The notes under the pieces: generated by a model
Database searches by the model: none
What the model was told of the DNA's origin: nothing
Seen by the model: the letters and a program-made list of their open reading frames with translations, nothing else
Part shown: piece after piece, positions 6,133-9,541 of the stretch
Layout of the letters: each line of letters begins with the position of its first letter
How positions within the stretch are numbered: the stretch's first letter is position 1
Assembly (NCBI GenBank): GCA_900546465.1
Contig: URCX01000075.1
Coordinates: 1-9,541 of the forward strand
Reading direction: 5' to 3'
Length of the DNA: 9,541 nucleotides
Source of the DNA: an uncultured Bacteroidota bacterium
GTDB taxonomy: Bacteria > Bacteroidota > Bacteroidia > Bacteroidales > P3
Made by a program: the position numbers and the translations under genes

Positions 6133-9126
6133 TCAATCTGCTTTAATCAACTTCCATGTGTATTCACCTGTTTGACTTGTTGCTTTCAATACGAATGTGC
6201 CTGCATTTGGTAATCTTATTTTCTTCTTTCCTCTCACTCTATCCGCAATTCTACCCTGCATATCATATAATTCCATACATATTATTTCCTCTTCGCAGTC
6301 CAATATTACCCAATCCCCGTTCCTGATCAGGCGAATAGCGGATAAGTTCAAAGTCTCATCAAAGGATGGCAGGGTTTTGTATAGTTTTAGTTGTAAATGC
6401 TTGGTCGTTTGCGGCGATTGGAAAGTATAAACACTGTCTTGCAGAAAATCGAAAAGACTTATTCCGCTTTCTCTGTCTTTAAGTTCTGCAAGAAGATAAG
6501 AATTTATTGAGTCGTTCTGCAAAACGAGAGAATACACATCGAGTTTCGGAAGATTGATATAAAAGTCCAAAGTAATGCTGTCCTCAAACAGAGGCAGTGT
6601 TTTGAATGAATATTTTTCTCCATTACTTTCAAAAGCAATTATTGCCTTATTTCCGTCCATAAAAAACTTATGATTATCCGTCAAGGGGTCGAAAGTATGA
6701 TTTGCAGTTTCGGAAAATTCCAAGGCAACTTTATCCGAATAAGCAGAGGTGCTCAAAGTCAAGCATAATGCTTCATTGCTGTTCGGGGGCAAAGGACTTA
6801 AATGCGTTTTATGTAAAACAAGACTTGCCGAACTGCTCATCTTCTCCACTAAAAAGCCCTCGAATGGTCTTAAACTATCTGTTTCATTCAATGGAGCGAA
6901 GATACCTGTTCTCTTATCAACGATTTGTGGTAAGGAAACTTCATCTCGGAGTAATTGATTTACGCATACAGTAAACGGATACGGATTGTAGGTGAATATG
7001 GTTTGTGAAGCATTATTCTCCAAACCTGACATATCAGAAGCAAGCAGTGAATAGCTTGTTTCATTATTCAATTCACCTGAAAATGTCAGCATTGTATCCG
7101 AATATATCTTCATTGTGTAAGACTGTGTTTGCAAAAACTCTCCCGATTGAGGTAAACCGTTTATTTCCAAACCCGTTTCGGAAGATAGAAACGCCGAAAG
7201 GCTGTCTCTGTTTGCAAGATTTACATTTATCGGAAAGCCGAATAGCTTATACGATACACTGTCCTGTAATTCTTTTCCGAAATTCATATCCACTGCAACA
7301 CCGCTTCGACTGTTCAGAACACCGTTATTCAAGACCTCAGCCTTCTCTGCTCCCATTGTATCCTTTATGGAAAGTCTGTAACATTGTGCCGTATCTCCAT
7401 GATTGATAAGCAGTGTTTGAGGATTGTACAAGACAGCTTCATCGATTTCTGTTGGAACTCCATCTGTCCAATATTCGTCGAACCAATTTCCGCTTTGCAT
7501 TCTTTGAATTACCTTTCCCGTTTTGAAAACAACAGATGAAGATTTCACCTCTTCACCTGACACATCTGCCAAAAGGTATAATTCATAAGTCGTATTGCTT
7601 TGCAAGCCCTCAAGAGAAAGAATGTCGCTTTCGGAATTGAAATTCACCATAACAGAATCCAAGCAAAGACCGCTCAAAGCTCCGTCCATTTCATGCTTTC
7701 CGAAATCTGCAAAATCTTCTGCCCTGTTCGTAGAAAGATTTCCCAACTGCTGCCATTGACTTGCAAGCGTCGAAAATCCGCTCTGCACATTTGTCTTCAC
7801 TCCTTTCGTAACCCATGGGCGACGTTGCAGAACTGTCTTTGCCGTTCTTGTACCTTCGTCGTTCCAACCTTGCTGATTGCTTATACTTTCTCCGAAATTT
7901 CCGAATATATCTATTGTATCGTTACCCTTAATCAAAGCAATAGGGTCATTTCCATCTATTACAACAGTGCCGATTACGGAAGGATTGACGTAGAATACTC
8001 CGTTGATATTATTCTCCATAGCATGCAAAGCCTGCATTATTACTATGCAGGAATCTGACTTTATTGTATCCCTTTCCGTAAAACCTAATACTACGGTAGA
8101 ACTGTAACTGCCGCTTCCGGTATGAATATCCGTTACCACTCTGTAATCTTCCAAGCAGATGTCCTTGCCTGTTCCGTTATATATTTCCAAGGCTCTGTTA
8201 TCTGTATTGGCACTCGATACTTGAGAAAAGAACAAATCTGTTGCGTATATGGTATTTTCATCTGAAAGGCGCTTCAAAACATAGCGGGCGTTCGAGATGT
8301 CTTGGCAGCACGATACAGATATATCAGCCGAGTATGGCGAAATATTGTTCACATCAGCTGTTTCAATCGCCTTGGAAGTACGAAACATCAAACTATCATT
8401 GTGTCCGACTATGCGACAAAAATATCTTGTATCTGCTTTCAGCATATCAAATACACAGGTATCAGCAGCCGTAGTAAGATTTCGTACATACGTAGTGATA
8501 ATATCGGATGAAGACACCTTCAAATTATCAAATGCAACAAAACCCGTAACAGAAAATTCAAGTCGAAAGCCGTTGCAAGGCTTATTGAACACGGTATCCA
8601 CAATGCGGGAAGCGTCCTTAGGCAATACAATGCTTTGCAGAAGTGATTGATTGCCCGCCTCATCGACAAGATAAACCGAAAAAGTGCAAGTCGATATATG
8701 TTTTGACTTCAGAAAATATGACAAACGCACTTCATTTCCATGATTGCTTAAATCAAGATAAGGCGTGGAGAAAGCCCCCTCTCTATCGAAGAAACAAGTA
8801 TCCCCGTTAGGAGAGTACAATCTTTTTGCCCTGCAATTCGGATAAAGAGTATAAGAATCCGGCATACGAAGCAGTTGTGAAGCATTGCAAATCATGGCAC
8901 CACTCTGCGTAGAAGGAAAATGCGAAAAATCTTCTGCAAAAATCAAGGTATCTGCGGCTCCCATCGCAAAAAGTTCCAACATCAAATCTTCCCCACTCGC
9001 ATTTTCAAATTCCACAACAGCAGCACCGCAAGACACATTCCGCAAACTAATCTGCCCATGCAGCAATACAGACGGGAACAATAACGCAACAACCATAGAA
9101 AACAAACATACAAATTTACCTCTCAT
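6133..9126 (-). CDS. T9SS-exported modular protein with lamin-tail-like domain and type A sorting domain
   Basis: A 997-residue secreted protein of unknown function. Residues 1-24 are a signal peptide (cleavage LHG-Q). Residues about 60-205 look like a choice-of-anchor-J/adhesin-type sandwich (FSTPYLDLSNHGNEV, closing FVAFDNLKVSS). An FN3-like segment follows (about 205-258). Residues about 295-440 resemble a lamin tail domain (ALEIYNGTGKDICLEDYRV, then ALIKGNDTIDIFGNFGE and GTRTAKTVLQRRP). A second FN3-like segment covers about 482-537. SGNWFDEYWTDGVPTEIDEA (from about 542) and a diverged NPYP...FEGFLVE segment (from about 712) match modules often seen in T9SS cargo. The last ~70 residues form the sorting domain, with YDMQGR (954-959) and GTFVLKATSQTGEYTWKLIK (976-995). 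That domain is normally cleaved as the protein is moved across the outer membrane and anchored. No catalytic domain is visible. The mature part has about 18 cysteines. ATG 9126 is supported by the AAGGAG site 5 nt upstream. Confidence 0.9.
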   Translation of the reverse strand: MRGKFVCLFSMVVALLFPSVLLHGQISLRNVSCGAAVVEFENASGEDLMLELFAMGAADTLIFAEDFSHFPSTQSGAMICNASQLLRMPDSYTLYPNCRAKRLYSPNGDTCFFDREGAFSTPYLDLSNHGNEVRLSYFLKSKHISTCTFSVYLVDEAGNQSLLQSIVLPKDASRIVDTVFNKPCNGFRLEFSVTGFVAFDNLKVSSSDIITTYVRNLTTAADTCVFDMLKADTRYFCRIVGHNDSLMFRTSKAIETADVNNISPYSADISVSCCQDISNARYVLKRLSDENTIYATDLFFSQVSSANTDNRALEIYNGTGKDICLEDYRVVTDIHTGSGSYSSTVVLGFTERDTIKSDSCIVIMQALHAMENNINGVFYVNPSVIGTVVIDGNDPIALIKGNDTIDIFGNFGESISNQQGWNDEGTRTAKTVLQRRPWVTKGVKTNVQSGFSTLASQWQQLGNLSTNRAEDFADFGKHEMDGALSGLCLDSVMVNFNSESDILSLEGLQSNTTYELYLLADVSGEEVKSSSVVFKTGKVIQRMQSGNWFDEYWTDGVPTEIDEAVLYNPQTLLINHGDTAQCYRLSIKDTMGAEKAEVLNNGVLNSRSGVAVDMNFGKELQDSVSYKLFGFPINVNLANRDSLSAFLSSETGLEINGLPQSGEFLQTQSYTMKIYSDTMLTFSGELNNETSYSLLASDMSGLENNASQTIFTYNPYPFTVCVNQLLRDEVSLPQIVDKRTGIFAPLNETDSLRPFEGFLVEKMSSSASLVLHKTHLSPLPPNSNEALCLTLSTSAYSDKVALEFSETANHTFDPLTDNHKFFMDGNKAIIAFESNGEKYSFKTLPLFEDSITLDFYINLPKLDVYSLVLQNDSINSYLLAELKDRESGISLFDFLQDSVYTFQSPQTTKHLQLKLYKTLPSFDETLNLSAIRLIRNGDWVILDCEEEIICMELYDMQGRIADRVRGKKKIRLPNAGTFVLKATSQTGEYTWKLIKAD

Positions 9127-9131
9127 GATAA

Positions 9132-9137
9132 CTCCTT
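9132..9137 (-). promoter_or_regulatory. Shine-Dalgarno site for the 997-residue T9SS protein
   Basis: Minus-strand AAGGAG lies 5 nt before the ATG at 9126 and fixes that start. A strong Shine-Dalgarno is uncommon in Bacteroidota, and none of the other three genes here has one. Confidence 0.7.
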
Positions 9138-9217
9138 TCTTTATTCACATTACGGAAACACTATAACAACGAATACAAAAACCGCATGCTTCCATACTTT
9201 CTTTAAAGTTCAAAAAG

Positions 9218-9225
9218 CAAAGGTA
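9218..9225 (-). promoter_or_regulatory. -7 promoter box for the 997-residue T9SS protein gene
   Basis: Minus-strand TACCTTTG is a perfect TAnnTTTG, 91 nt before the ATG, which gives a leader of roughly 85 nt. The -33 partner is not well placed: TTTG occurs 11 bp (plus 9237-9240) and 26 bp (plus 9252-9255) upstream, not at 19-21 bp. The promoter may therefore be weak, activator-dependent or served by another sigma factor, or the box may be fortuitous. Confidence 0.5.
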
Positions 9226-9390
9226 CAATTTTCACGCAAATTCCGAGCCATCAAACTATAAAATTGCACATTAAAAAGTAATGAATATGGATAGAATGGA
9301 GTATCTCTTCAACTTGCGTTCACTTCACCATCTTTACGTGATTTACCGTTTCGATTTCTTTGTATCAGTGTTTGAATGCAATAATGCCAT
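9226..9390. other. Intergenic spacer between tRNA terminator and T9SS gene promoter
   Basis: Together with the leader of the 997-residue gene this makes about 310 bp without a protein gene between 9127 and 9440. I see no credible coding frame, RNA fold or repeat in it. A 64-codon plus-strand frame (9281-9475) ends by reading the tRNA gene backwards and is rejected. Confidence 0.6.
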
Positions 9391-9427
9391 AAAAAGAAAA
9401 GAGACTTGGATTACCAAATCTCTTTTC
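9391..9427 (-). terminator. Intrinsic terminator of the tRNA-Asn transcript
   Basis: On the minus strand GAAAAGAGATTTGG (plus 9414-9427) pairs with CCAAGTCTCTTTTC (plus 9396-9409) over 14 consecutive pairs, including one G-U, around a TAAT loop. Five T follow directly (plus 9391-9395). The stem begins 13 nt after the tRNA 3' end, so it is well placed to end the tRNA transcript and isolate it from the T9SS gene. Confidence 0.9.
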
Positions 9428-9440
9428 TCTTTTCTTGAAG

Positions 9441-9514
9441 CGCCCCCTTTAGGACTTGAACCTAAGACCCCATGATTAACAGTCATGTGCTCTAACCAAC
9501 TGAGCTAAGGAGGC
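9441..9514 (-). tRNA. tRNA-Asn (anticodon GUU)
   Basis: The 74-nt minus-strand sequence folds as a full cloverleaf. The acceptor GCCTCCT pairs with AGGGGGC (one G-U). The D stem is GCTC/GAGC with loop AGTTGGTTA. The anticodon stem is CATGA/TCATG with loop CTGTTAA, giving anticodon GTT. The variable loop is GGGTC, and the T arm is TTAGG/CCTAA with loop TTCAAGT. The discriminator base is G. The 3' CCA is not encoded (the genome continues CTT), so it must be added by the CCA-adding enzyme, as is usual in Bacteroidota. The promoter, or any upstream tRNA in the same transcript, lies beyond the right edge. Confidence 0.97.
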
Positions 9515-9541
9515 TATCAAACATTCATCCTTATGAAAACG

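Noticed and set aside
7600..8058. 152-codon plus-strand frame, plus the 133-codon frame at 7005-7406
   Set aside because: Both lie wholly antisense to the 997-residue secreted protein, whose domains and C-terminal sorting signal are recognisable.
9281..9475. 64-codon plus-strand frame ending APPLGLEPKTP
   Set aside because: Its tail is the antisense reading of the tRNA-Asn gene, a well-known source of false proteins, and its body crosses the terminator hairpin.
9441..9514. tRNA-Asn as an integration site for a mobile element
   Set aside because: No integrase gene and no repeat of the tRNA 3' end elsewhere in the window.

Overview
The window most likely comes from a Bacteroidota (probably Bacteroidales) chromosome. 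Four things point there: two large exported surface proteins, one ending in a type IX secretion system (T9SS) sorting domain; a CarboxypepD_reg-like/TonB-dependent receptor; promoter boxes of the Bacteroidota type (TTTG, about 20 bp, TAnnTTTG); and the near absence of Shine-Dalgarno sites. I cannot name a genus. All recognised genes are on the minus strand, so the order of transcription is from high to low coordinates.

Reading in that direction, the window opens with a tRNA-Asn(GUU) gene (9441-9514) and a strong intrinsic terminator (9391-9427). Next comes a 997-residue secreted modular protein (6133-9126) with a lamin-tail-like domain and a C-terminal T9SS signal. It has its own -7 box, a leader of roughly 85 nt and an unusually good ribosome binding site. 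Then comes holA (DNA polymerase III delta subunit, 5014-6021) with a -7 box only 10 nt from its ATG. A TonB-dependent outer-membrane receptor (2697-4991) follows holA after 22 nt and is probably co-transcribed with it.

A gene-free AT-rich stretch of about 600 bp (2082-2696) follows the receptor. Just beyond the receptor stop it holds the least expected structure in the window: short G(C/G)CG-cored units repeated in an exact 21-bp register (2551-2655), overlapping two inverted repeats. The last gene (2013 down to base 1, cut by the window edge) encodes a secreted protein that alternates fibronectin type III and choice-of-anchor-J/cleaved-adhesin modules. It is driven by a textbook Bacteroidota promoter at 2050-2081.

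The three exported products suggest cell-surface adhesion and nutrient uptake, but their genes do not form one obvious pathway. HolA is a replication housekeeping gene set among them. I found no mobile element, CRISPR array, toxin-antitoxin pair or phage gene. The 21-bp array is the only candidate for something undescribed.
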